Position numbers and translations under genes: made by a program. This document shows positions 1 to 5,315 of a stretch of 5,315 nucleotides of DNA, in pieces. The stretch's first letter is position 1; each line of letters begins with the position of its first letter. The DNA is from Nanobdellota archaeon (GTDB lineage Archaea; Nanobdellota; Nanobdellia; Woesearchaeales; GCA-2686295): NCBI GenBank assembly GCA_018812505.1, contig JAHJDK010000136.1, positions 1-5,315 of the forward strand, read 5' to 3'. The notes beneath the pieces were generated by a model. That model had not been told where the DNA came from, did not search any database, and saw only the letters and a list, made by a program, of their open reading frames with translations.

Positions 1-24
1 TATAATAAAAATAAAATAAAAAAT
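1..24 (-). terminator. Oligo-T terminator of the TFB gene
   Basis: Read on the minus strand, the bases just after the TFB stop codon contain three runs of four to six T separated by single A residues. Archaeal RNA polymerase commonly stops at such T-tracts without a hairpin, so this is the likely 3' end of the TFB transcript. The window edge cuts it, so more T-tracts or a downstream gene may follow. Confidence 0.6.
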
Positions 25-924
25 TTATGCAGCTATTTTCAGGTTTAGGCTGTCTACGAAGTCTTTGTATCTGTTTCTGAGTGTGACTTCTGTGACTCCT
101 ACTGCGTTTGCAATCTCGTTTTGTGTTCTTTTTTCTTCGTTTAGTTTGCTTGCTGCGTAGATTGCTGCTGCTGCTAGTCCTAGTGGATTTTTCCCTGATG
201 TTATCTCTTTTCTCTGTGCTTTTTCCAGTAATCTTATCGCTGTTGTGTGTGTTTTCTGGCTTAGTTCTAGGTTTGAGATGTATCTGCTGATGTAATTTAT
301 AGGGTCTGATTGTGTTACTTTTATGTCCATTTCTCTGACGACGTATCGGTAGTTTCTTCCGATGTCTTTCTTGTCTATGTTTGTAACAGTTTCTAGATCA
401 TCTAGTGTTTTTGGTATTTCGTAGTTTCTGCAGACTATGTATATGACTGCTGCTACGATTGTTTCTGTGCTTCTTCCTTTTACTATACCTTTTTGGGCTG
501 CCATAGTGTATATTCTTGATGCTTCTTCTTCTATGTTTTTGCTTAGTTGCAGTACTGATATTAGTCTTTGGATTTCAGAAAGTGCTATTTGTAGGTTTCT
601 TTCGATTGCTGAGGCAACGTTGTTCTGCCATTTTCTTAGTCTGAAGTATTTATTTTTGTTTTGTTTTGATAATTGATATATGTCTGATTTGCTTCCGATT
701 GATGTTCCTAGTCCTTTATCTGCACGTGTATATGATAATGGTGATCCTGTTCTTCTTCTCTTTGCAGCTTGTTCTTGATCCATCTCTCTCCATTCTTGTC
801 CAAAGTCAAACATTTTGTCTTCAACAACTAGTCCGCATTCATTACATGCGACTTCTCCTTTTTCTTTATGGTGAGATAGGTTTAATCCTCCACATTCCGG
901 ACAGCTTTTATTAATTTTAGTCAT
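25..924 (-). CDS. tfb: Transcription initiation factor IIB (TFB)
   Basis: This is archaeal TFB, the TFIIB homologue. It binds the TBP-TATA complex, reads the BRE upstream of the TATA box and recruits RNA polymerase. At 299 residues it is the usual length for the family. The N-terminal zinc ribbon has its four cysteines intact (CPEC at 8-11, CNEC at 27-30) and is followed by the typical DFGQEWR segment at 40-46. The B-reader/linker region (about 56-77) carries the basic RRR and the conserved DKGLGTSIG stretch (69-77). Two cyclin-like repeats follow, roughly 104-200 and 205-295. The second contains the helix-turn-helix with TEVTLRNRY at 278-286, the region that contacts BRE in characterised homologues. 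The ATG at 924-922 is chosen because a strong ribosome binding site lies 5 nt before it and the zinc ribbon begins right after. The gene is complete, with no missing key residue. It appears to be monocistronic: a promoter lies upstream and T-tracts follow. I cannot tell whether it is the only TFB of the genome. Confidence 0.97.
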   Translation of the reverse strand: MTKINKSCPECGGLNLSHHKEKGEVACNECGLVVEDKMFDFGQEWREMDQEQAAKRRRTGSPLSYTRADKGLGTSIGSKSDIYQLSKQNKNKYFRLRKWQNNVASAIERNLQIALSEIQRLISVLQLSKNIEEEASRIYTMAAQKGIVKGRSTETIVAAVIYIVCRNYEIPKTLDDLETVTNIDKKDIGRNYRYVVREMDIKVTQSDPINYISRYISNLELSQKTHTTAIRLLEKAQRKEITSGKNPLGLAAAAIYAASKLNEEKRTQNEIANAVGVTEVTLRNRYKDFVDSLNLKIAA

Positions 925-929
925 AATAT

Positions 930-936
930 CCCTCCT
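930..936 (-). promoter_or_regulatory. Ribosome binding site of TFB
   Basis: On the minus strand AGGAGGG ends 5 nt before the ATG at 924. AGGAGG matches six bases of the archaeal anti-Shine-Dalgarno sequence. It fixes the TFB start and shows that this gene has a leader, unlike its upstream neighbour. Confidence 0.85.
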
Positions 937-944
937 TTTGTTAT

Positions 945-963
945 AGAATCCCCCAAGAATCCC
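945..963 (-). repeat. Two GGGATTCT repeats one helical turn apart in the TFB leader
   Basis: On the minus strand GGGATTCT occurs at 963-956 and again at 952-945, a repeat period of 11 bp. The G-rich pair covers the predicted transcription start near 960 and stands out in an AT-rich region. Proteins bound here could block initiation, but the sequence alone shows only the repeat. Confidence 0.45.
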
Positions 964-981
964 ATTTTTGTATTATTATTG

Positions 982-998
982 TTTATATTAATTCTTTT
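982..998 (-). promoter_or_regulatory. TFB promoter (BRE and TATA box)
   Basis: On the minus strand TAATATAAA (990 down to 982) is a good archaeal TATA box. It is preceded by an A-rich stretch (998-991, AAAAGAAT) that can serve as BRE. Transcription would start about 25 nt downstream, near 960, giving a leader of about 35 nt that includes the ribosome binding site. A second TATA-like stretch near 950-942 is too close to the start codon to fit a led transcript. The paired palindromic boxes begin at once upstream, at 999. Confidence 0.65.
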
Positions 999-1024
999 TT
1001 GATACGTTCAGTATGAATGTTCAA
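999..1024. promoter_or_regulatory. Paired palindromic boxes, promoter-proximal site
   Basis: This site holds TGATACGTTCA (1000-1010) and TGAATGTTCA (1014-1023), two near-palindromic boxes about 13.5 bp apart centre to centre. It abuts the BRE of the TFB promoter. In archaea activators often bind just upstream of BRE, so a regulator of TFB is plausible. No regulator is identified in the window. Confidence 0.5.
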
Positions 1025-1042
1025 AATAAGTTTTTTCTTTTT

Positions 1043-1068
1043 TTGACACGTTCATTATGAACGTTCAA
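1043..1068. promoter_or_regulatory. Paired palindromic boxes, promoter-distal site
   Basis: This is the better-preserved copy. ACGTTCAT and ATGAACGT form a perfect 8-bp inverted repeat around a single T (1048-1064). The right-hand box TGAACGTTCA (1058-1067) is itself a perfect 10-bp palindrome, while the left-hand box TGACACGTTCA (1044-1054) carries one extra base. It lies 44 bp from the proximal site, about four helical turns, so both could be bound from the same face of DNA. Confidence 0.55.
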
Positions 1069-1143
1069 AAACAAGTTTTATCTTTTTCGATATATCTTGT
1101 TTTGATAGGTGATACATATTTAGTATTTAAATGTTTCGTTTTT

Positions 1144-1150
1144 AAAAAAA
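1144..1150 (-). terminator. Oligo-T terminator of the zinc-ribbon protein gene
   Basis: Seven T in a row on the minus strand lie about 30 nt after the stop codon of the gene at 1180-1824. A T-tract of this length is enough for archaeal termination. It suggests that the zinc-ribbon gene is not co-transcribed with TFB. Confidence 0.5.
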
Positions 1151-1179
1151 CTTTGTCGAGGAGAAACCTTTTTAATCAT

Positions 1180-1824
1180 CTAGGAGTTAAAAATGTCTTC
1201 CCAGTCAGAAACTTTTAGTTTTTCACAGCCACTAAACTCTAAACCTAGTATGTAGGGTTCTTTTCTAACATCGAAGTGCAGCTTTAAGGTTCTGCCTGAA
1301 GGAACAACCATTGAGACATCATCGACATCTGTATCTCCAGAGTTGTCAAACTTGAATTCATATGTTTTGGCCAGAGTTTCAATAACAATATCATCTGGTT
1401 TGCTATTTGTGATGAGCAATTCCATAGTCATATTATCCTGAAAGAATTTCGCGCCGCTTATAACTATGTCTTGAGCATCAAGTCTGTACCTGCAACCTTG
1501 ATTATTGTTTGTTCCTATTGAAAATGTTATGGTGTCAAGGTAAGGCGCTAATATCCAGACTGCAACTCCAAGGATTGCTATTAAAATTATCGTGTTTAGA
1601 ATGATTCTTTTTCTTGGAAGTTTTTCATCATTATCAAAGAATGTGTGTCTGAAGCTCTGTTTTAAAATGCTCCAGAATGATTCTTTTTCAGTGGTTGTTT
1701 TTTTTCTCCAATCAACGAATTCTGCTTCTTCATTGTTTTCAACATGTTTTAGTTCAGCGCCACATCTAGCACAAAAACTATCGTCGATATCTGCTTGGAA
1801 TCCACATTTTGAACAGAATGCCAT
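1180..1824 (-). CDS. Zinc-ribbon membrane protein of unknown function
   Basis: I do not recognise this 214-residue protein beyond its domains. Residues 4-21 form a short zinc ribbon with two CxxC pairs (CSKC at 4-7, CARC at 18-21), of the kind found at the N-terminus of many small archaeal and bacterial membrane proteins. A charged linker (about 25-70) contains an amphipathic stretch near 50-63. One transmembrane helix spans about 74-92. The basic PRKR (70-73) just before it predicts a cytoplasmic zinc ribbon and an outer C-terminal domain (about 97-214). That domain alternates hydrophobic and polar residues like a beta-sandwich and has only two cysteines, C111 near its start and C200 near its end, which could form a disulfide. 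The ATG at 1824 is preferred because the zinc ribbon starts at residue 4 and the TATA box lies about 26 bp upstream, so the mRNA is probably leaderless. It is divergent from the surface-protein gene. A sensor or anchor role is possible but unproven. Confidence 0.85.
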   Translation of the reverse strand: MAFCSKCGFQADIDDSFCARCGAELKHVENNEEAEFVDWRKKTTTEKESFWSILKQSFRHTFFDNDEKLPRKRIILNTIILIAILGVAVWILAPYLDTITFSIGTNNNQGCRYRLDAQDIVISGAKFFQDNMTMELLITNSKPDDIVIETLAKTYEFKFDNSGDTDVDDVSMVVPSGRTLKLHFDVRKEPYILGLEFSGCEKLKVSDWEDIFNS

Positions 1825-1845
1825 ATTATTGGAAATAGAAAGTCA

Positions 1846-1860
1846 TATATAAATTTTATT
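1846..1860 (-). promoter_or_regulatory. Leaderless-type promoter of the zinc-ribbon gene
   Basis: On the minus strand TTTATATA (1853 down to 1846) is a strong TATA box, preceded by A-rich AATAAAA (1860-1854) as a likely BRE. Its centre is about 26 bp from the ATG at 1824, so transcription should begin at or next to the start codon. No Shine-Dalgarno sequence lies between, which agrees with a leaderless mRNA, a common arrangement in archaea. Confidence 0.7.
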
Positions 1861-1907
1861 TATTAAATCGTAGTAACTATATTTAATTTTTTAGTCGATA
1901 ATATGAA

Positions 1908-1922
1908 CGAAAATTATATAAA
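1908..1922 (+). promoter_or_regulatory. Surface-protein promoter (BRE and TATA box)
   Basis: CGAAAA (1908-1913) followed by TTATATAAA (1914-1922) matches the archaeal BRE/TATA arrangement well. A start near 1943-1947 would give a leader of about 60 nt ending in a strong ribosome binding site. TGAACG, a core piece of the boxes upstream of TFB, overlaps the BRE at 1904-1909. Confidence 0.7.
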
Positions 1923-1946
1923 TGATTAGAATTTATTTTTATGTAA

Positions 1947-1960
1947 TTTCCAATTGGAAA
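1947..1960. promoter_or_regulatory. 14-bp palindrome at the predicted start site
   Basis: TTTCCAATTGGAAA is a perfect 14-bp palindrome lying at or just after the predicted transcription start of the surface-protein gene, a classic place for a repressor site. The half-site recurs as AATTGGA at 1977-1983 in the leader. ATTGGAAA recurs at 1828-1835, just upstream of the divergent gene's start codon. No bound protein can be named. Confidence 0.45.
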
Positions 1961-1991
1961 AAAGGGGAAAAATCTTAATTGGATTTAGTAT

Positions 1992-1997
1992 GAGGTG
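1992..1997 (+). promoter_or_regulatory. Ribosome binding site deciding the surface-protein start
   Basis: GAGGTG matches six bases of the archaeal anti-Shine-Dalgarno sequence and lies 6 nt before the ATG at 2004. An in-frame GTG at 1995-1997 is part of this site and so is unlikely to be the start. This shortens the longest possible reading by three residues and leaves a clean signal peptide. Confidence 0.8.
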
Positions 1998-2003
1998 TGG
2001 TTA

Positions 2004-5000
2004 ATGAAGAATCAAATATATACAAAACTATTTCTAGCAATAATTTTGGTTGCAATGATGAGCGCTTTTGTAAGCGCTGAAGTTCTGGTTATGAACCTGA
2101 ACAGTGTACAGTACACATCCGGTGAATCAGCCAAAGTGTTTGGTTATTTGTTGGATAATAATTATGATGGTCTTAATTATACTACAGTTAATTTCTATCT
2201 TGATGGTGGCTCTGTAGGATCTGAAGTCACGTCAAGTGATGGATACTATGAGCGGTATTTTACTAATCTTACAGCAGGAAACCACACCCTGATTGCAAAC
2301 ACCTCCTCTTCACAACAAACATTAACCTTTACTGTATTCCCTGCAGCGCAAATCCCCTCATACCAGATAATAGCTTCTTCACTTGTTGCAAGATACAGCA
2401 ACCCAACAATAAGTTTTACTGTAAAAAAATATCTTGGAACCACACTAACAAATGAAACCTATTCATACAAAATATATTATGAGAACGGAACTTTATACAG
2501 CACAGATTCAGGTGTGAGCAATGCTTTAGAACCAGCAAATTTGCCATCACAAGTTGGACTTTATACTATAGTAGTAGATAATAAGAAGAGTTTCACAGTG
2601 TCTGTGGCGCAGTTCACACTAAAATTTAAAATAGCAGATCAATCAGGAAATCAGAAGTACACTTTTAAGCCTAATGGTATAGCTTATTTTCAGGTTGAAG
2701 GATTCTCAAATGGGCAAAAAATCTCAAACGCAACAGTCACTGCAAGAGTCAAGGATTCTACAGGAACAACCAAGACAGTTACGTTCACAGAAAGCACTAC
2801 AGGACTCTACAAGGGAAACACCAATGTAACCCAGACAACACCTATTCAGTTGAGGGCTGGTGATTATGAAGTTGAGTTCAACATGAAAGACTCGTCAAAC
2901 AACGAGCAGAAAATAAATGGGTTCTTCACAGTATTAGGATTAAATGTTGAAGTTAGTTTGTTGAATAAAAAGTCGTACAGAGCAGATGATACTGCAGAGT
3001 TTGACGTATTGGTCAAGAACTTGGAGAATGGAAACCTTGTGGCTCATAACAGCACAACATATTTTTTGGAGCTGGAAAAAGATGGAAAGTTTTATGATAT
3101 ATCAACTATAGTGAAGTCAGAGAGTGATAAACCAACTCTCAGTTCGAAGTTAGAATTTACAATACCTGAATCTTTAGAAGATGGTAATTATTTCTTGAAT
3201 GTAAAAGCCAAATCAAGCGGAAAAACTGGAAGTGGAAAGGAATATTTTGAAGTAATGAATACCGAAGTGTTTATTGAATTAACAGATAATTTTGGCGGAT
3301 TCAGGGATATGTTTCAGCCAGGAGAAATGGCAAAGATATCTGCTTTCTCTCCAGATGCAACTCTTCAATTATTATCTTTAAGAGTTGAGAACAAAAATGG
3401 GATTGTGCAGACAACATCCAATGCCACTTTGAATGCTAGTTCAGGCGTTTTGTCATTTAATGTTCCATCAACAATGGGAGAATACATAGCAAAGATTACA
3501 GTCACAACAAATTCAGGCTTGACTATAACCAGACAATTATGGTTCTCAGTACAAAACTACTTCTCATTCCTTGACGTGAAAAACCTTGATAATCAATTTC
3601 AGTTCATGATGGCAAGTGATGAAAATTTCCTTGGAGAGATAAATGTTTTTGACATAGCAAAAGGCCAAAGTGTTGATTTAACAGGATTTGTAATTAAATT
3701 TGATAAAATAACCAATGAGGAAACAAGATCAGAATACACTAATATACAAACAGTGGAAAACTCAACCTATAGTGAGCGAACCGCTGGAAGGGTTTCTTTC
3801 AACATAAATCCTCCAGCATTAGATAATGGATTCTACAAGATAGAATACACCATGATTGATTCAAAAGGAAAATCCATCAAGGGCAAGGGATGGTTTGGAA
3901 TATCTGCATTTGACGTCCAAGTAAACACTTATGATACGAGCGGACAGCAAAAAGAGATTTTTTCAGCAGGAAAAACCATAAACGTTAGTGTGCAGCTATC
4001 AATAGTTAAAAATGGAACTGCAACTATACACCGTGAGTTTTTCAACCCAAAAAGTTTCAGCATAACTAATGGACGAGGGTCAACCTTGTTATCAGCTTCA
4101 CAGAACGAGTTGTCAACACAGTCAGGATTCTATGGTTTCGGCGTAGAAGTTGAAACAACTGATGATGAAGAAGGAATGGGTAATGGATTTTTTGAAATCA
4201 GAAGTTTAAATTTCAGAAGCATCAATGTAAGACAGAACGGAGAGTTCTCAGCTTCAGATGTTATTGTTGCTGATTTGACACTTGAGAAATCAGGCGAGCT
4301 TGTCAATCAGACGAGTGTAACACTTTCAAGACTTACAAGGTCAAACGATGGAAGAGAAGTAAGTGCAACTGGTTCAGCTGCATTGACAGGAAATCTTGGA
4401 AGAACAACAATAAATATAACGCCTAGTTCGGATTTGGAGCCAGGATACTACTTTGCAGAATTAAAAGCTACAAAAGGTATAGATACTATATATAGGGGCT
4501 TTGGATTTCAAGTACAGGAAGATAAAGTAATAGTTACTATAAATGGTGCTGATAATGAGTTTAGCCAGACAGAAAATATTGAGATAAACATAAAGGTGAC
4601 TGATCAGGATGATAATGAAAAAGCAAATGTCACTATTAATCTAACTGGTTTGCTGAATTTTAATACTTGGGCGTCTGTATCTGCTAACAAACAGGCAACT
4701 ACTTCAAGTACTGGAGTGGCAACAATAACAATTTCAGGTGCGAACTACAATCCTGCAAGGTACGCGCCAATCTTAAGTGTTGAAGGTGTTTCAGAAACAA
4801 TAGTTGGTTTTGGAAGCGGCGAGTTTGAGATAAAACCTTTCGATACAGCAATAGTCTTCACGAATAATGTAGAATCATTTAGCCAAGATGAAAATATACT
4901 TGCAAATGTTTCTGTAACAGGAGACGTGACTGTGACTGCTACTGTTAAGAATATGAACGAAGTAACCCAAACAATAGATTATTATTATGATAGTGGGATA

Positions 5001-5174
5001 TTAACTATTAATAACGATTTAAATTCTGGAGAGTATTTCTTGGATGTGAGTTTAACACAGAGTTCAAGCACTGTTACCAAGAGATTATGGTTTGAAGTGT
5101 TAGCTCCATGGATGCAATTACACCCAGTACCTAATCCTCAGTATGCTTCAAATGATACTATATCATTTGACTAA
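2004..5174 (+). CDS. Large secreted modular (Ig-like repeat) surface protein, interrupted by TAA
   Basis: The product to the first stop has 1,056 residues. It opens with a Sec signal peptide: basic start, hydrophobic core at about 9-22, and a VSA site with cleavage predicted after A25. The rest is a chain of about ten beta-rich modules of about 90-117 residues. Most end in a [GL]-[FW]-F-x-[VI]-like motif (306-310, 512-516, 728-732, 1028-1032; variants at 413-417, 629-633, 832-837, 939-943), and several begin with [FY]-x-x-x-[ED]-type strands such as FSQTENIEI (853-861). They resemble the Ig-like/MG2-type domains of archaeal surface proteins, though I cannot assign a family. I find no cysteine and about 20 N-x-S/T sequons, as expected for a glycosylated outer protein. 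A cell-surface or S-layer-associated, adhesive or structural role is inferred. The stop at 5172-5174 falls in the first strand of a new module, and no membrane anchor precedes it. The same frame stays open to the window end, so the true protein is probably longer. Confidence 0.85.
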   Translation: MKNQIYTKLFLAIILVAMMSAFVSAEVLVMNLNSVQYTSGESAKVFGYLLDNNYDGLNYTTVNFYLDGGSVGSEVTSSDGYYERYFTNLTAGNHTLIANTSSSQQTLTFTVFPAAQIPSYQIIASSLVARYSNPTISFTVKKYLGTTLTNETYSYKIYYENGTLYSTDSGVSNALEPANLPSQVGLYTIVVDNKKSFTVSVAQFTLKFKIADQSGNQKYTFKPNGIAYFQVEGFSNGQKISNATVTARVKDSTGTTKTVTFTESTTGLYKGNTNVTQTTPIQLRAGDYEVEFNMKDSSNNEQKINGFFTVLGLNVEVSLLNKKSYRADDTAEFDVLVKNLENGNLVAHNSTTYFLELEKDGKFYDISTIVKSESDKPTLSSKLEFTIPESLEDGNYFLNVKAKSSGKTGSGKEYFEVMNTEVFIELTDNFGGFRDMFQPGEMAKISAFSPDATLQLLSLRVENKNGIVQTTSNATLNASSGVLSFNVPSTMGEYIAKITVTTNSGLTITRQLWFSVQNYFSFLDVKNLDNQFQFMMASDENFLGEINVFDIAKGQSVDLTGFVIKFDKITNEETRSEYTNIQTVENSTYSERTAGRVSFNINPPALDNGFYKIEYTMIDSKGKSIKGKGWFGISAFDVQVNTYDTSGQQKEIFSAGKTINVSVQLSIVKNGTATIHREFFNPKSFSITNGRGSTLLSASQNELSTQSGFYGFGVEVETTDDEEGMGNGFFEIRSLNFRSINVRQNGEFSASDVIVADLTLEKSGELVNQTSVTLSRLTRSNDGREVSATGSAALTGNLGRTTINITPSSDLEPGYYFAELKATKGIDTIYRGFGFQVQEDKVIVTINGADNEFSQTENIEINIKVTDQDDNEKANVTINLTGLLNFNTWASVSANKQATTSSTGVATITISGANYNPARYAPILSVEGVSETIVGFGSGEFEIKPFDTAIVFTNNVESFSQDENILANVSVTGDVTVTATVKNMNEVTQTIDYYYDSGILTINNDLNSGEYFLDVSLTQSSSTVTKRLWFEVLAPWMQLHPVPNPQYASNDTISFD

Positions 5175-5315
5175 ACTGTTTTCACTTTTGGAGCTGCAGG
5201 CTGGAATCCTGCAAACGGCACAACTATAGTTATTTCAGAGATAGAAGACATGTGGGGTAAACAAAATCCTGTGGCTGTTAATGAATCAATAGTTGTTAGT
5301 TTGAATGAATTTGGA
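5175..5315 (+). pseudogene. In-frame continuation of the surface protein beyond the TAA
   Basis: After the TAA at 5172-5174 the same frame runs open for 47 codons to the window edge. It reads like the rest of the protein: TVFTFGAAGWNPANGTT, then a beta-rich stretch with two further sequons (NGT, NES). In related module starts (for example residues 853-865, 958-970 and 652-664) the position matching the stop is I or V. A leucine TTA changed to TAA by one base would fit, and a CAA glutamine is a second option. The only in-frame ATG here (5250) has no good ribosome binding site, so this is not a separate gene. It may be a nonsense mutation, a sequencing error or, less likely, recoding. Confidence 0.65.

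Larger units (their letters stand above)
995..1085. repeat. Imperfect tandem direct repeat upstream of TFB
   Basis: Two copies of a unit of about 46 bases lie head to tail (995-1040 and 1039-1085, period 44). They differ at about five positions plus one single-base insertion. Each copy starts with a T run, then GA(T/C)ACGTTCA, a near-copy of that box (TGAA(T/C)GTTCA), AAGTTTT and a final CTTT. The copies have diverged, yet the ACGTTCA boxes are best kept, which suggests a binding function rather than a recent duplication. Confidence 0.8.

Noticed and set aside
108..914. Three plus-strand open frames (108-290, 437-676, 666-914) opposite the TFB gene
   Set aside because: They are antisense to a clear TFB gene, encode low-complexity hydrophobic peptides rich in L, F and S, and have no ribosome binding site.
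1068..1103. Inverted repeat AAAACAAG / CTTGTTTT with a 20-nt gap
   Set aside because: The stem has only 8 pairs, mostly A-T, with a long loop in AT-rich DNA. It cannot be told from chance.
1086..1150. Possible third, decayed copy of the TFB-upstream repeat (TTTTGATA, then AGTATTTAAATGTT)
   Set aside because: Fragments resemble the first copy only if large gaps are allowed, and no ACGTTCA box is present.
1057..1218. Plus-strand frame of 53 codons starting with ATG in the distal palindrome and ending TAG at 1216-1218
   Set aside because: It has no ribosome binding site or fitting TATA box, reads through the oligo-T terminator complement and overlaps the 3' end of the zinc-ribbon gene. It is best explained by chance.
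1592..1852. Plus-strand open frame of 86 codons opposite the zinc-ribbon gene
   Set aside because: It is antisense to the conserved zinc ribbon and membrane helix, with no start signals and no recognisable domain.
1995..2003. GTG at 1995 as the start of the surface protein
   Set aside because: This GTG is part of the GAGGTG ribosome binding site, which is correctly spaced for the ATG at 2004.
2246..2443. Minus-strand open frame of 65 codons inside the surface-protein gene
   Set aside because: It is antisense to a well-supported secreted protein and has no promoter or ribosome binding site.
5250..5315. Separate gene starting at the in-frame ATG 5250 after the stop
   Set aside because: It has no good ribosome binding site, and the residues before the ATG back to the TAA already read as part of the same module.

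Overview
The window looks like chromosomal DNA of an AT-rich archaeon. The decisive evidence is a complete archaeal transcription factor B (TFB) gene. Supporting signs are TATA/BRE-type promoters, one apparently leaderless gene next to Shine-Dalgarno-led genes, oligo-T terminators, and a very large secreted protein rich in N-glycosylation sequons. The low GC content and the giant modular surface protein would fit a DPANN-type lineage, but that placement is a guess, because nothing here is a taxonomic marker I can score by eye.

Layout: positions 1-24 are the T-rich 3' end of the TFB transcript. Positions 25-924 (minus) encode TFB. Positions 925-1179 hold the TFB leader and promoter, and just upstream of that promoter an imperfect tandem repeat of about 46 bases carrying paired palindromic boxes. 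The same gap holds the oligo-T end of the next gene. Positions 1180-1824 (minus) encode a 214-residue membrane protein with an N-terminal zinc ribbon, one transmembrane helix and a beta-rich outer domain. Positions 1825-2003 form a divergent promoter region: a leaderless-type promoter fires left, and a promoter with a leader of about 60 nt fires right. A 14-bp perfect palindrome sits at the predicted right-hand start site. Positions 2004-5174 (plus) encode a 1,056-residue secreted protein made of about ten Ig-like modules. Its frame is interrupted by TAA at 5172-5174 and then stays open to the end of the window.

The genes do not form an obvious pathway. TFB is a basal transcription factor. 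The zinc-ribbon membrane protein and the surface protein are divergently transcribed and share a short motif (TTTCCAAT) between TATA box and start codon, so they may be co-regulated. The observations most worth checking are the in-frame stop in the surface gene and the paired palindromic boxes in activator position upstream of the TFB promoter. I see no tRNA, rRNA, CRISPR array, insertion sequence or convincing new defence or mobile system.
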